Source: CAG-488 sp051881315
GTDB taxonomy: Bacteria; Bacillota; Clostridia; Oscillospirales; Acutalibacteraceae
Direction of reading: 5' to 3'
Length of the DNA: 64,000 nt
Assembly (NCBI GenBank): GCA_051881315.1
Contig: JBJEPQ010000045.1
Coordinates: 22,330 to 86,329, forward strand
Shown here: positions 8,501 to 17,494 of the stretch, piece after piece
Numbering within the stretch: position 1 is the stretch's first letter
How the letters are laid out: the number at the start of each line of letters is the position of its first letter
Made by a program: the position numbers and the translations under genes
Notes under the pieces: generated by a model
What the model saw: only the letters and a program-made list of their open reading frames with translations
Told to the model about the DNA's origin: nothing
The model's database searches: none

Positions 8501-9619
8501 TCAAACACTTTCCAAAAAATCTTCGTACGCCTTAACTCTTTTTTCAAGCGAAAAATCTTTCGCACGGATTTTTTCCTGCTCGCTGAATTTTCCCAAAAGG
8601 TCAGGATTTTCCAAAACTTTTTTCATCGCATTGTAAAGACCGTCCTCGGAATTTTCGCAGATAATTCCGCACTCATTTTCGCCGAAAATCTCTCTCATTC
8701 CCGAACACTCCGTTGTGATAACGGGAACATTCAAGGCAACCGCTTCGCTGACGGCGGTGCTGTAACCCTCGGCATAAGAGGCGCAGACGAAGACATCGGA
8801 ACGCTTGATATACCTGTACGGATTGATCTGGAAATCGGAAATTTTAATCTCATTTCCGAGATTTTTTTCGGCAATCAACTTCTTAATGTTCTCCTTTTCT
8901 TCACCGTCGCCCATGATGAAAACGGAGAAGTCAAATCCGTCGTTTTTCAGCCGTTCGCAAACGCCGACAAAGCGTTCATGTCCTTTGACCTTGACAAAGC
9001 TTCCGGCAAGAACGAATTTCATTCCGCTGCCAAGCTCTATCTCGGGTTTTTCCTCACTTTTTCTGACGATGCGGTCAAAGTCGATCGGATTGTAAAGCAC
9101 CCGAACCTTTTCCGCCATTCCGTATTTTTCAATGAAAGCATCTTTCATCGTTTCGGAAACGCAGACGATCGCATCAAATTTTTCGTAGCACTTTTTTTCC
9201 TCCTCGGCAGAGCCGAAGATTTTTTCGCTCCACGGATTTTTTATCATATCCGTATGTACCCACGCAATTTTTTTACAGCCTCTGTCGCCCGAATTGCCGA
9301 TAATTTTTGTTGAATATCCCTCGCAGAAAGCAACCTCAACATCGTACTTTCCACGGATAAAAAACTTCCTCACGAAGGACGGCGAAGCGGTAAGAGAAGC
9401 CTTGACTTTTATCATGTTTAAAACATTTTGGATTTTTGAGTCGGTCTTTTTTACCATACAGCGGTGATTGCTGTGCGCCTTGACGGTGTCGGTATAGACC
9501 TCTCCGTCGGTCTCGGAATAAACATCATAACGCCTGTCGGTATTTTCGATAAAGGTTGCGAAAATTTTTTCGGCTCCGCCCCTGCCGAGAGATTCAATAA
9601 AAAATAAAACCGATTTCAT
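8501..9619 (-). CDS. GT4-family glycosyltransferase
   Basis: 372 residues with a GT-B fold signature: N-terminal SVLFFIESLGRGGAEK (acceptor domain), KIAWVHTD, then the donor domain FVLAGSFVKVKGHERFV and the EX7E region EGYSTAVSEAVALNVPVITTECSGMREIF. This is typical of retaining GT4 enzymes that build capsule or cell-wall glycans from nucleotide sugars at the membrane. No signal peptide. ATG at 9619 follows GGAGGTG by 6 nt. Substrate unknown; the neighbours do not form a capsule locus. Confidence 0.88.
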   Translation of the reverse strand: MKSVLFFIESLGRGGAEKIFATFIENTDRRYDVYSETDGEVYTDTVKAHSNHRCMVKKTDSKIQNVLNMIKVKASLTASPSFVRKFFIRGKYDVEVAFCEGYSTKIIGNSGDRGCKKIAWVHTDMIKNPWSEKIFGSAEEEKKCYEKFDAIVCVSETMKDAFIEKYGMAEKVRVLYNPIDFDRIVRKSEEKPEIELGSGMKFVLAGSFVKVKGHERFVGVCERLKNDGFDFSVFIMGDGEEKENIKKLIAEKNLGNEIKISDFQINPYRYIKRSDVFVCASYAEGYSTAVSEAVALNVPVITTECSGMREIFGENECGIICENSEDGLYNAMKKVLENPDLLGKFSEQEKIRAKDFSLEKRVKAYEDFLESV

Positions 9620-9687
9620 AGCAAGCACCTCCATGTTCTTTTATACTTTAATTATAAGAAATTCTGACGCTCTTGTCAAATATAAAT

Positions 9688-9898
9688 GGGTTGTCGCAAT
9701 AAGATGAAGAAGCCGTTTTCTTCCGATGCCCGGCGTATGTGTATACGTCAAATCGGAAAAAACGGCTAAAAAGAAACATTAAAGGACACAATTTATTCTA
9801 AATAAGAAATATTAAGGCTTGTATCGGTATGAATATTCCAATACAAGCCTTTTGGTTTTATTTTTGTTTCTTTTGTTCTTCGCTTAGTGCGACAACCC
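9688..9898. repeat. 211-bp segment bounded by inverted repeats (possible MITE-like element)
   Basis: GGGTTGTCGCAATAAG (9688 on) recurs inverted as CTTAGTGCGACAACCC (ending 9898), with the match extending over about 25 nt with a mismatch and a gap. Inside is a second inverted pair, AGCCGTTTTCTTCCGAT (9711-9727) against ATCGGAAAAAACGGCT (9752-9767), and the fucI terminator hairpin. No clear target-site duplication is seen. The segment fills nearly all of the 9620-9924 gap. Confidence 0.5.
9815..9850 (-). terminator. probable terminator after fucI
   Basis: AGGCTTGTAT (9815-9824) pairs with ATACAAGCCT (9841-9850) about 75 bp past the fucI stop. The T-tract is weak on the minus strand (TTAATATTTCTT) and better on the plus strand. 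Confidence 0.5.
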
Positions 9899-9924
9899 GC
9901 TGAGAATTGCCGTTTATGCGTAAA

Positions 9925-11721
9925 TTATTTGTAAAGCGGTCCGTATACCTGACAGGCACGGTAATCCTGTCCCTCTTTATCCATGCCGAAATAGTTCCAG
10001 CTTGCAGGACGGAAGATCTTCTCCTCGGGAACATTGTGGAGAGATACGGGGATGCGGAGCATCGAGCACATTGTGATAAGGTCTGCACCGATATGACCGT
10101 ATGTAGACGCACCGTGGTTTGCGCCCCAGTTGTTCATAAGATCATAAGCCGACTTGAACGCACCCTTGCCGTTGCAGATCGGGGTGAACCATGTGCAGGG
10201 CCAGGTGTAGTCAGTTCTCTTCCAGAGAGCGTCGGTAACATCGTCGGGAAGTGCGACATAGTAGCCCTCGCAGATCTGAATTGTCGGTCCGATACCCTTA
10301 ACAAGGTTGATACGGATCATTGTTGCGGGCATCTCGTTCTTCGTTACGAAGCGTGAGGAATATCCGCCGCCGCGGAAATAGCCGTTGTCAGCCGCATTCC
10401 ATGTTGTAGCCTTGAGCATCTTGTCAACATCTTCCTCGGTAACATCATACCAGGGCTTCATGCAAGGCTCGCCCTTTTCGTTCTTCAACTCGCCGCAGGC
10501 GTCAAGGCAGGACGCACCGGAATTGATGAGGTGGAGGAAACCGCCTGCTTCCTTTGCGTGTCCCTCAAGCTCGTAGCCTGTAACTCTCTTGACAGACTCT
10601 GCGCTCCAATGAGTACGAACATCGGAGAACATTGACGGCTGATTTGTAAGGAGCTTCTGGAAGAGCATTGAAATGCCGTTGAGAACATCGTTCTCTGTTG
10701 CAAGGATATACGGCTCTCTTACGCCGTCCCAGTCAAAGGAGGTGTTGAGCATAGCCTCGGCAAAGTCTGCGTTCGGCCAATGGTCTGTCCACTGACGCTG
10801 TCCCTGGAAGCCTGCGGCAATGGCATTGTGACCTGCCATTTCTTCCTCTCTGCCCTTGGGAAGATTCTTGTTGCCGTTCATAAGATCCTTGATGATAACC
10901 ATCATCTTGACCGTGAACTCCCAATCCTTTTCCTTCTGCTCGTCCGTCTTTCTTACAAATTCGGGGTTCTTATCAAATCCCTCGGGACAATGCTCTCTTG
11001 TCCACTTGTATGCCTTCTGATATTCTTCCTCATCGTAGATGTTTTCTTCCATTCGACGGAGAATTTCAACCTCGTCAACCGACTCAACTCTCATTCCGAG
11101 ATATTCCTCGATGAAATCGGGATCAATAGAAGATCCTGCGATACCCATGCAGATAGAGCCGATCTGGAGATATGACTTGCCTTTCATTGTTGCAACGGCA
11201 ACGGCGGCACGTGCGAAGCGGAGAAGCTTCTCTTTAACATCATCGGTGATGTTCTCGGAGTCGTCAGCCTCCTGAACCTCTCTGCCGTAGATGCCGAAAG
11301 CGGGAAGACCTTTCTGAGCATGAGCGGCAAGAACGGATGCGAGGTAAACCGCACCGGGACGCTCTGTTGCGTTGAAGCCCCAAACACCCTTGATCGTGTT
11401 GGGATCCATATCCATTGTTTCCGAACCGTAGCACCAGCAGGGAGTAACGGAAAGAGTGATCGCAACGCCCTCTTTCTTGAACTGCTCGGCGCAGGCGGCT
11501 GTCTCGGCAACACGGCCGATAGTCGTGTCGGAAATTACGACCTTGACCGGTTCGCCGTTGGAATACCTGAGGTTTTCCTCAAAGAGCTTCTTTGCAGCCT
11601 TGGCCATTCCCATTGTCTGATCCTCAAGGGATTCTCTGACCTTGAGAGGGCCTCGTCTTGCGTCAATGATGGGACGGATACCGATTACGGGATATTCGCC
11701 CAAATATCTGTTTTCTGCCAT
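9925..11721 (-). CDS. fucI: L-fucose isomerase
   Basis: 598 residues (E. coli FucI has 591). It opens with GIRPIIDARRGPLKVRESLEDQTM and contains TPCWCYGSETMDMDP, KGVWGFNATERPGAVYL and the C-terminal WNYFGMDKEG, all familiar in FucI. The enzyme converts L-fucose (or D-arabinose) to the ketose with Mn2+ in the cytoplasm. It is the last gene of a fucU-kinase-licD-two membrane proteins-fucI run, 63 bp after the gene before it. No fuculose-phosphate aldolase is in the window. Confidence 0.93.
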   Translation of the reverse strand: MAENRYLGEYPVIGIRPIIDARRGPLKVRESLEDQTMGMAKAAKKLFEENLRYSNGEPVKVVISDTTIGRVAETAACAEQFKKEGVAITLSVTPCWCYGSETMDMDPNTIKGVWGFNATERPGAVYLASVLAAHAQKGLPAFGIYGREVQEADDSENITDDVKEKLLRFARAAVAVATMKGKSYLQIGSICMGIAGSSIDPDFIEEYLGMRVESVDEVEILRRMEENIYDEEEYQKAYKWTREHCPEGFDKNPEFVRKTDEQKEKDWEFTVKMMVIIKDLMNGNKNLPKGREEEMAGHNAIAAGFQGQRQWTDHWPNADFAEAMLNTSFDWDGVREPYILATENDVLNGISMLFQKLLTNQPSMFSDVRTHWSAESVKRVTGYELEGHAKEAGGFLHLINSGASCLDACGELKNEKGEPCMKPWYDVTEEDVDKMLKATTWNAADNGYFRGGGYSSRFVTKNEMPATMIRINLVKGIGPTIQICEGYYVALPDDVTDALWKRTDYTWPCTWFTPICNGKGAFKSAYDLMNNWGANHGASTYGHIGADLITMCSMLRIPVSLHNVPEEKIFRPASWNYFGMDKEGQDYRACQVYGPLYK

Positions 11722-11784
11722 ATTAAATTCATCCTTTCGTTGAATTATTTATTTTTTATGTAAATCTGCAAGCAGATTTTTTGA

Positions 11785-12384
11785 TTATGTTGCTCTTATT
11801 TCTGTTTCTGTTACCTTTCCGTTGCTGTCATAATAGACTCTGTATGTATTGTGAAAAACCATCGCATTGCCGATATCGTATTCAATAAATTCTCTCTTAC
11901 TCTCGGCATTATTTTCAACTTCTTTTCTTCCCTCGCCGAGAAGATTTTGAACTTCGTCAATATCCATTCCCACAAGCTCGTATTTTTCTTCGAGGTCGTC
12001 TATCATATAGTACCGAAAATGTTCGTTTATTATCCATGTCCGAGTGCTGAAGCTTCTGTACGGCTGCGAGAGGAAATAATCAACAGTCTTGACATACGGA
12101 ACAGCCGACAGAATAATAACCGCACAAATTATAGCTCCGCCTTTTCTGAACTTTTTCCCGAACAGCGCATTGATAAACAGCGCCACAGAAGAAATAAAGC
12201 CGACAATAATCGGTAACACTCCGAGGAAAAATTTGTATTTGCCATAGTAAAGAGCTTCATACAAAGTATCGCAAATCAAATACAATAAGAATGTAAAAAT
12301 AGATAATGCCGCTACGAAAACGATGACTGCAAGAATTTTCAGAGCTTTTTTAATCCTTTTTTCATAGTCTTTCTTTTTCCTCAA
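11785..12384 (-). CDS. membrane protein of unknown function, SmpA/BLIP-like C-terminus
   Basis: 199 residues. Three hydrophobic segments (about 17-38, 51-71 and 82-97) are followed by a soluble tail containing GMDIDEVQNLLGEGRKEVE and YRVYYDSNGKVTETEI. The tail recalls the SmpA/OmlA or BLIP-like fold (E-V-x-x-L-L-G followed by a strand with Y...Y.D..G.V), which would face the outside. The start is a TTG 6 bp after the preceding stop, with no clear Shine-Dalgarno, so translational coupling is likely. Sits inside the fucose operon next to licD. Confidence 0.65.
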   Translation of the reverse strand: MRKKKDYEKRIKKALKILAVIVFVAALSIFTFLLYLICDTLYEALYYGKYKFFLGVLPIIVGFISSVALFINALFGKKFRKGGAIICAVIILSAVPYVKTVDYFLSQPYRSFSTRTWIINEHFRYYMIDDLEEKYELVGMDIDEVQNLLGEGRKEVENNAESKREFIEYDIGNAMVFHNTYRVYYDSNGKVTETEIRAT

Positions 12385-12390
12385 AGTAAG

Positions 12391-12921
12391 TTAAATTTTA
12401 AAGTTATCGGTAACAAATGATTGCATATTATCTATTGTGTCAAGGTCAAAATCGCAAAACCACAGATAATAGATTTCTTTTTCAGCTTCCGAAATCCCTA
12501 TAAATCCTATTTGCTTCGGATATCCTAATTCACCGACTGTAACCGCTCTGAAGACCGTTGACTTGTATTCAAACGGTTCGTTACCAAAAAAATCATTCTC
12601 TCCGTATTTTTTTACAATGTCTTTTTTCAACGATTCAAAATTTTCCGAATCTTTGATTTTCATTGTAAGTGCATCGGACTGAAAAATCAACTTGTTTTTG
12701 TGATTTTTTGTGAAAGACACATTATCATAATTTTTGTAATCAGTCGGGAAAAAATCTCCTGCTCCATATTCTTCAACTTCATTGATTGATGAAATCGTTG
12801 TTATTATTCCGTGATAAAGCCTATACGCTTTGAATCCGCAAACCGATACAATTAAAACAACAATCGCAACAATAGACAGAATAATTTTTCGTGAATTTTT
12901 CAATCCCTTTTTCTTATCCAT
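12391..12921 (-). CDS. single-pass membrane-anchored protein of unknown function
   Basis: 176 residues. A basic N-terminus (KKKGLKNSRK) precedes one hydrophobic segment (about 13-32) and an extracytoplasmic domain of about 140 residues. I recognise no motif in it. SD GAGGAA overlaps the last codons of licD, and the start is 2 bp after its stop, so the two are coupled. The position between licD and the SmpA-like membrane protein hints at a surface-associated role. Confidence 0.65.
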   Translation of the reverse strand: MDKKKGLKNSRKIILSIVAIVVLIVSVCGFKAYRLYHGIITTISSINEVEEYGAGDFFPTDYKNYDNVSFTKNHKNKLIFQSDALTMKIKDSENFESLKKDIVKKYGENDFFGNEPFEYKSTVFRAVTVGELGYPKQIGFIGISEAEKEIYYLWFCDFDLDTIDNMQSFVTDNFKI

Positions 12922-12923
12922 TT

Positions 12924-13748
12924 TTATTCCTCACGTTTCAGATACTTTTTATAATCATTTTCCGTATCAATTATTGAAATAACGTGTCCTCCGCCGTTTC
13001 TTTCCTCAACAGGCGGCGGCGTGATATAGTCGCCGTAGCGGTGAGTCAATATTTCATCGTAGCCCTCGGCAATCTGCACCCGAATACTTTCAAACTGAGT
13101 TTCAACCGTCTTTTCGGCATACTCGGAAAGATCCTCTCTGAAAATATTTCCGCCTGCAAGAACATAGCAAAAATATTTACATTTCCTGAAATCCCGAAGC
13201 ACTATCCGATCCAGTATTTTGCAGAAAAATCTCCTCACTCCGAGAGGAATTTTCATTATCATTTTTATCTTTTTATAAATGTCCGGGTAGGCTCCGTACT
13301 GATCCTTGTAAACCAGATCCTTCAAAAGCATATTTCTGACATGAAAGAGAGCGTTCATAATCTTTACCCAGCGGTCGCTGTCCTTAACGCCCGTCATCGG
13401 GAAAATATCAATCCAGATACCGTGGTGATAATCGTATTTTTCCGATCCCTCTTCGATTGCGGTTGTTCCGTTCATTCTGATTTTGGCGATCGAAACGTCC
13501 CACATATCCGTGTAAGAATTTTGGAAAAAGAACTTGTCGCCGAGCTGTTTCGGAGCTATCCTGCAAAACTTTCTGTAATCCCTGACAGACATTCCGATGT
13601 CAATATCGTCGTCCCACGGAACAAAACCCTTGTGCCGTATTGCACCGATCATAGTGCCGCCTGCGACCGTGTAGGAAAGCCCGTTTTCACGGCATATTCT
13701 GTCAAATTCCTTGAGTATTTCAAGCTCAAGCTCCTGTATTCTGTTCAT
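12924..13748 (-). CDS. LicD family phosphotransferase
   Basis: 274 residues of the LicD nucleotidyltransferase-fold family: LEILKEFDRICRENGLSY, then GGTMIGAIRHKGFVPWDDDIDIGM with the DDDxD catalytic metal site, FQNSYTD and IWIDIFPMTGV. LicD proteins move phosphocholine or other phospho-substituents onto surface glycans or teichoic acids. It lies 31 bp after the sugar kinase in the fucose operon, an unusual place for it. A role in decorating a fucose-containing surface polymer is a guess. Confidence 0.9.
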   Translation of the reverse strand: MNRIQELELEILKEFDRICRENGLSYTVAGGTMIGAIRHKGFVPWDDDIDIGMSVRDYRKFCRIAPKQLGDKFFFQNSYTDMWDVSIAKIRMNGTTAIEEGSEKYDYHHGIWIDIFPMTGVKDSDRWVKIMNALFHVRNMLLKDLVYKDQYGAYPDIYKKIKMIMKIPLGVRRFFCKILDRIVLRDFRKCKYFCYVLAGGNIFREDLSEYAEKTVETQFESIRVQIAEGYDEILTHRYGDYITPPPVEERNGGGHVISIIDTENDYKKYLKREE

Positions 13749-13779
13749 TTTCTTGCACGCCCTATCTCAATTATCTGCC

Positions 13780-15243
13780 TTACACGATCTTCAAAAAGTC
13801 TTCGTAAGCATTCGCCCAATCGCCTGTTTCTTTCGGCTCAAAGATTTTCAGCTCGGAGGACTCGGCAATTATCTTCCTTGCCTGTCCGATATTCTCAACC
13901 GAACCGTCCGACATAAGCTGAACGGCAACGTTGCCCATTACGGTTGCTTCGATCGGACCTGCCTTTACCGTGCGGTCGCAGGAATTTGCCGTCATCTGAC
14001 AAAGCAAGCCGTCCTTTGTTCCTCCGCCGATAACATGGATAACGGGATAGTCACGCTTTGTGCACTCCCTGAGCTTTTCAAAGGTCAGCCTGTATTTCAT
14101 CGCAAGGCTTTCGTAGATACAGCGCATAACCTCGCCGACGGTCTGCGGAACATACTGTCCCGTCCTGCGGCAGAACTCACGCACACGCTCGGGAATATTT
14201 CCGTGAGGAACAAATTCGGGGGCGTCGGGATCAATAAAGCACTTAAAAGGCTCTGCGGCAAGCGCAAGCTTCTCAAGGTCGGCGTAGGAATATTCCTCGC
14301 CCTCACGCTTCCATTGACGGCGGCTCTCCTGAATGAGCCAAAGACCGATTATGTTCTTGAGGAAGCCTGTCGAGTCGTCAAAGCCACCCTCGTTGGTGAT
14401 ATTTATGTTCATTGAAGTCTCGTTGACGATAGGCTTGTCAAGCTCCGTGCCGAAAAGCGACCATGTGCCGCTCGAAAGGAAGGCAAAATTGCCGTCCTCA
14501 CACGGAACGGAGGTGATAGCCGACTGGGTATCGTGACCGCAGACGGAAATCACGGGAACGGGATCAACTCCGCACTCCTCGCATATCTCCTTTGAAAGCT
14601 CGCCGAGAACCGTGCCCGGCTTTACAAGCGGAGCAAAAAGAGATTTCTTTATTCCGAAAGCGTCAAGAATTTCCTCCGACCATGACTTTGTTTCAAGGTC
14701 GATGAGCTGTGATGTGGTTGCTATCGAGTATTCGGCGCACATCTTGCCCGTCAGCATATAGGCAAAGAGATCGGGCATAAAGAGCATTTTATCCGCTCTC
14801 TCAAGCATCCACGGTCTGTTTTTTTTGAGCGAAATGAGCTGAAAAAGGGTGTTCAGCTCCATAAACTGTATTCCCGTAATGCCGTAAAGCTTTTCTTTCG
14901 GCATTGTTTTGAACGACTCCTCAACAAGGCCTGCCGTTCTTGTGTCACGGTAGTGAACGGGGTTTTCCATAAGCTTGCCCTCGGAGTCGATAAGTCCGAA
15001 GTCAACGCCCCATGTGTCGATGCCGATTGAATCAAAGCCGCCGGCGATCTTCGCCTTGACAATGCCCTGCTTGATCTCGTAGAAAAGGCTCAGAACATCC
15101 CAGTAAACCGTGCCGCCTACGCTTACGGGATCGTTGGAGAAGCGGTGTACCTCCTCAAGCGTGATTTTATCGCCGTCGAAACAGCCGATAATCGCTCTGC
15201 CGCTTGAAGCGCCGAAATCAAAGGCTAAAACTCTCTTAGTCAT
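13780..15243 (-). CDS. FGGY sugar kinase, rhamnulokinase-type (probable L-fuculokinase)
   Basis: 487 residues, two actin-like domains. FDFGASSGRAIIG and GIDTWGVDFGLID at the N-terminus are of the RhaB type; the FucK subgroup usually starts differently. The second domain has SSGTWSLFGTELDKP, GLWLIQESRRQW and VIGGGTKDGLLCQMTA. By sequence it is rhamnulokinase-like, but its place between fucU and fucI, without rhaA or rhaD, suggests that it phosphorylates L-fuculose, as reported for RhaB-like kinases in some gut bacteria. Its start overlaps fucU by 8 bp. Confidence 0.85.
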   Translation of the reverse strand: MTKRVLAFDFGASSGRAIIGCFDGDKITLEEVHRFSNDPVSVGGTVYWDVLSLFYEIKQGIVKAKIAGGFDSIGIDTWGVDFGLIDSEGKLMENPVHYRDTRTAGLVEESFKTMPKEKLYGITGIQFMELNTLFQLISLKKNRPWMLERADKMLFMPDLFAYMLTGKMCAEYSIATTSQLIDLETKSWSEEILDAFGIKKSLFAPLVKPGTVLGELSKEICEECGVDPVPVISVCGHDTQSAITSVPCEDGNFAFLSSGTWSLFGTELDKPIVNETSMNINITNEGGFDDSTGFLKNIIGLWLIQESRRQWKREGEEYSYADLEKLALAAEPFKCFIDPDAPEFVPHGNIPERVREFCRRTGQYVPQTVGEVMRCIYESLAMKYRLTFEKLRECTKRDYPVIHVIGGGTKDGLLCQMTANSCDRTVKAGPIEATVMGNVAVQLMSDGSVENIGQARKIIAESSELKIFEPKETGDWANAYEDFLKIV

Positions 15244-15664
15244 TTATTACAACACCCTTTTGGAGAATTATATTGGCATAAATGGCGGTTTCGCCCGTTG
15301 CAACGATAGCAAAGGCATTTTTCGCCTTGTCGTAAAAATCAAAACGCTCGATCAGACCGATCTGCTTGTCTCCCTCGTTTTTGGAAACAATTTCCTTGTA
15401 GGTTTCCCAGATTTCGGGGCGGTTGTCGGGATCTCCGTTATCCATAAGGGATACGGGAGCGTCAACATAGGTATCAAGAGGCATAAGCTTGAGAATTGCG
15501 TCAAGAATCTCAGGCACGCCGTGACCGTCAAGACGGACAAGACGCTTTGCGTTCGTTGCGGCAGGGAAGTTGCCGTCGCCGATTACGATATAATCGCCGT
15601 GTCCCATTTCCATAAGTATTTTCAAAAGCTCCGGTGAAAGAACAGACGGTATGTTTTTAAGCAC
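15236..15664 (-). CDS. fucU: L-fucose mutarotase (RbsD/FucU family)
   Basis: 142 residues starting at GTG 15664, 8 nt after AGGAG; a second GTG 9 bp upstream is too close to that SD. Motifs of RbsD/FucU are clear: LSPELLKILMEMGHGDYIVIGDGNFPA, LVRLDGHGVPEILDAIL and the C-terminal AIVATGETAIYANIILQKGVV. It interconverts alpha and beta anomers of fucose to feed the isomerase. The IYANIILQKG ending is typical for FucU. First gene of the fucose operon. Confidence 0.9.
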   Translation of the reverse strand: MLKNIPSVLSPELLKILMEMGHGDYIVIGDGNFPAATNAKRLVRLDGHGVPEILDAILKLMPLDTYVDAPVSLMDNGDPDNRPEIWETYKEIVSKNEGDKQIGLIERFDFYDKAKNAFAIVATGETAIYANIILQKGVVIND

Positions 15665-15839
15665 ATTAAGCACTCCTTTTTTCTATATTTAGTTTATTAT
15701 AACTGATATTAAATTAAAAATAAAGGGAATTGACGGAAAAAGTTCCATAAAATTGTTGAACTTTTTTTGTTGAGAATATGGGAGAAAACTAAATCTGTGC
15801 ATGGATATTTTGCACAAAAAACGAACCGAAGTTTGTACA

Positions 15840-15868
15840 TTGACGAAAAATTCGTTTTGAGTTATAAT
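15840..15868 (+). promoter_or_regulatory. sigma-A promoter of the secreted phosphatase gene
   Basis: TTGACG (15840-15845), 17-nt spacer, TATAAT (15863-15868), about 58 bp before the gene start. A small inverted repeat, GTGCA...TGCAC, lies upstream at about 15797-15813 and could be an operator. The 15665-15926 gap also holds a weak -10-like TATAAT on the minus strand (15701-15696) that may serve fucU. Confidence 0.8.
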
Positions 15869-15926
15869 AATACATAATAATGGCAGTATTTCTGCCGAAT
15901 GAAATTTCCATTTCGGAGGTATATTT

Positions 15927-17417
15927 ATGAAAAAGATGTCAACAAAAATTATCTCCGTTATCCTTTGTCTTTGCATGGTATTCGGCTGTTCCGCCATGGC
16001 TACCTCCGCAGAGGAAACAACGGATACGGTGACGAGAGTAAGCGTTGCTTTCAACGGCGACTCTCAGACCTCAAGGGGCTTCTGCTGGTACACCGAGACC
16101 TACACAAGAAGCGATGTTCAGATCGTTAAGACCGCAGAATTCAACGGCAGCTTTGCCAATGCCGAGACCTACTCCGCAGGCAACGTTTACGAGTTCCGTG
16201 ATCTCTACTGCCACAAGGTTACCGTCTCAGACCTTGAGCCGGGCACATCCTATACATACCGTGTAGGCGACAAGTCGCTCGATCTTTGGAGCGAAAACGG
16301 CACATTCAGAACCGATGACGGCGACAGCAAATTCTCGTTCATCTCCATTGCCGATGTTCAGGCAAGCAGTGACGAAAACTTTGCTCAGTCTGCTAAGACC
16401 TTGAAGGGTGCGCTCGATACTCTTCCGAACTCTGAATTTGTTGTCAATCTCGGCGACTTCGTGAACGACGACACCAACGACGAGTGGAACTGGTACTTCA
16501 ACAACTTTGCTTTTGCAAATATGAACACCACGATCGCTCCCGTTGCCGGCAACCACGACGGAAACATCACAAACAAGCTGAACATCAACGTTTTCAACTC
16601 GATGTTCAACCTCAGCAATCCGAACACCGAGTCAAACACAAACTGGGTGAACGGCGTTTACTATTCCTTTGACTACGGCAACGCTCATTTCGCCGTTCTC
16701 AACACCAACGATATGTATCCGATGACTCAGTCACAGAGAAACTGGCTTGTAAACGATATGAGCAAGTCCGATGCAGACTGGAAATTCGTTCTTATGCACA
16801 GAGCGGCTTACTCCGAGGGCAAGAACATCAACAAGCCCGACACGATCATCATGAGAGACGTTCTTCTTCCTCTCTTTGACGAGCTTGACATTGATATGGT
16901 TTATGCAGGTCACGACCATGTTTATTACAGATCGCTCCAGGTTAAGGGAGATCAGCCCGTTGCAGATGTAACATATGTTACCGAGAACTTCAACGGCGAG
17001 CAGACCACCTTTGCTCTCAATCCCGAGGGAACGGTACACATCGTACCCGCTACGGCAGGAACAAAGAGATACACCGTTCATGACGCTATTGATCCTATTC
17101 CCGACTGCTGCGCTTTCCGCCTTTCCACAAGAGATATGGGCGGTTGCTTCATGACGACCGAGATCGACGGCGGCAAGCTTGTTATCAAGTCCTATCTTGT
17201 TGACGACGAGACTCAGGAGATCACTCTCATAGATCAGTACGCCATCAAGAAAGATGTCGGACAGAATACACCGGCAGAGGACTACGAGGATCTTCCGACC
17301 GACAACGTTTCCAATATCGGAAACTATGTAAAGAATTTGGTAAACGCACTCGTTAATATGCTTATCAAATACATCTTCGTTCTTGTTCCTCAGCTTATCA
17401 AGAACGCTGTAAAATAA
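15927..17417 (+). CDS. secreted purple-acid-phosphatase-like metallophosphoesterase
   Basis: 496 residues. A signal peptide (cleavage near ATSA-EE) leads to an Ig/FN3-like N-terminal domain (VSVAFNGDSQTSRGFCWYT...LEPGTSYTYRVGD) as in purple acid phosphatases, then a calcineurin-like domain: ADVQ, NLGDFVND, VAGNHDGN, VLMHRAAYS, AGHDHVYYRS. The first metal motif reads D-x-Q instead of D-x-H, as is allowed in this group. The C-terminus ends in an amphipathic stretch (YVKNLVNALVNMLIKYIFVL and on) that may bind the membrane. GGAGG precedes the ATG. Substrate unknown; phospho-ester release outside the cell is likely. Confidence 0.88.
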   Translation: MKKMSTKIISVILCLCMVFGCSAMATSAEETTDTVTRVSVAFNGDSQTSRGFCWYTETYTRSDVQIVKTAEFNGSFANAETYSAGNVYEFRDLYCHKVTVSDLEPGTSYTYRVGDKSLDLWSENGTFRTDDGDSKFSFISIADVQASSDENFAQSAKTLKGALDTLPNSEFVVNLGDFVNDDTNDEWNWYFNNFAFANMNTTIAPVAGNHDGNITNKLNINVFNSMFNLSNPNTESNTNWVNGVYYSFDYGNAHFAVLNTNDMYPMTQSQRNWLVNDMSKSDADWKFVLMHRAAYSEGKNINKPDTIIMRDVLLPLFDELDIDMVYAGHDHVYYRSLQVKGDQPVADVTYVTENFNGEQTTFALNPEGTVHIVPATAGTKRYTVHDAIDPIPDCCAFRLSTRDMGGCFMTTEIDGGKLVIKSYLVDDETQEITLIDQYAIKKDVGQNTPAEDYEDLPTDNVSNIGNYVKNLVNALVNMLIKYIFVLVPQLIKNAVK

Positions 17418-17431
17418 TAAAATATTATAAT

Positions 17432-17474
17432 AAAAAACTGCAAGCCGTCCGAAAGGATAGCTTGCAGCTTTTTA
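17432..17474. terminator. bidirectional terminator between the phosphatase gene and glnA
   Basis: CTGCAAGC (17438-17445) pairs with GCTTGCAG (17460-17467), with AAAAA before and CTTTTTATTT after. Confidence 0.85.
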
Positions 17475-17494
17475 TTTATCTGAATTTTAAAATA

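Noticed and set aside
13780..15243. Rhamnose operon
   Set aside because: The kinase is RhaB-like, but fucU and fucI flank it and rhaA/rhaD are absent, so fucose use is the better reading.
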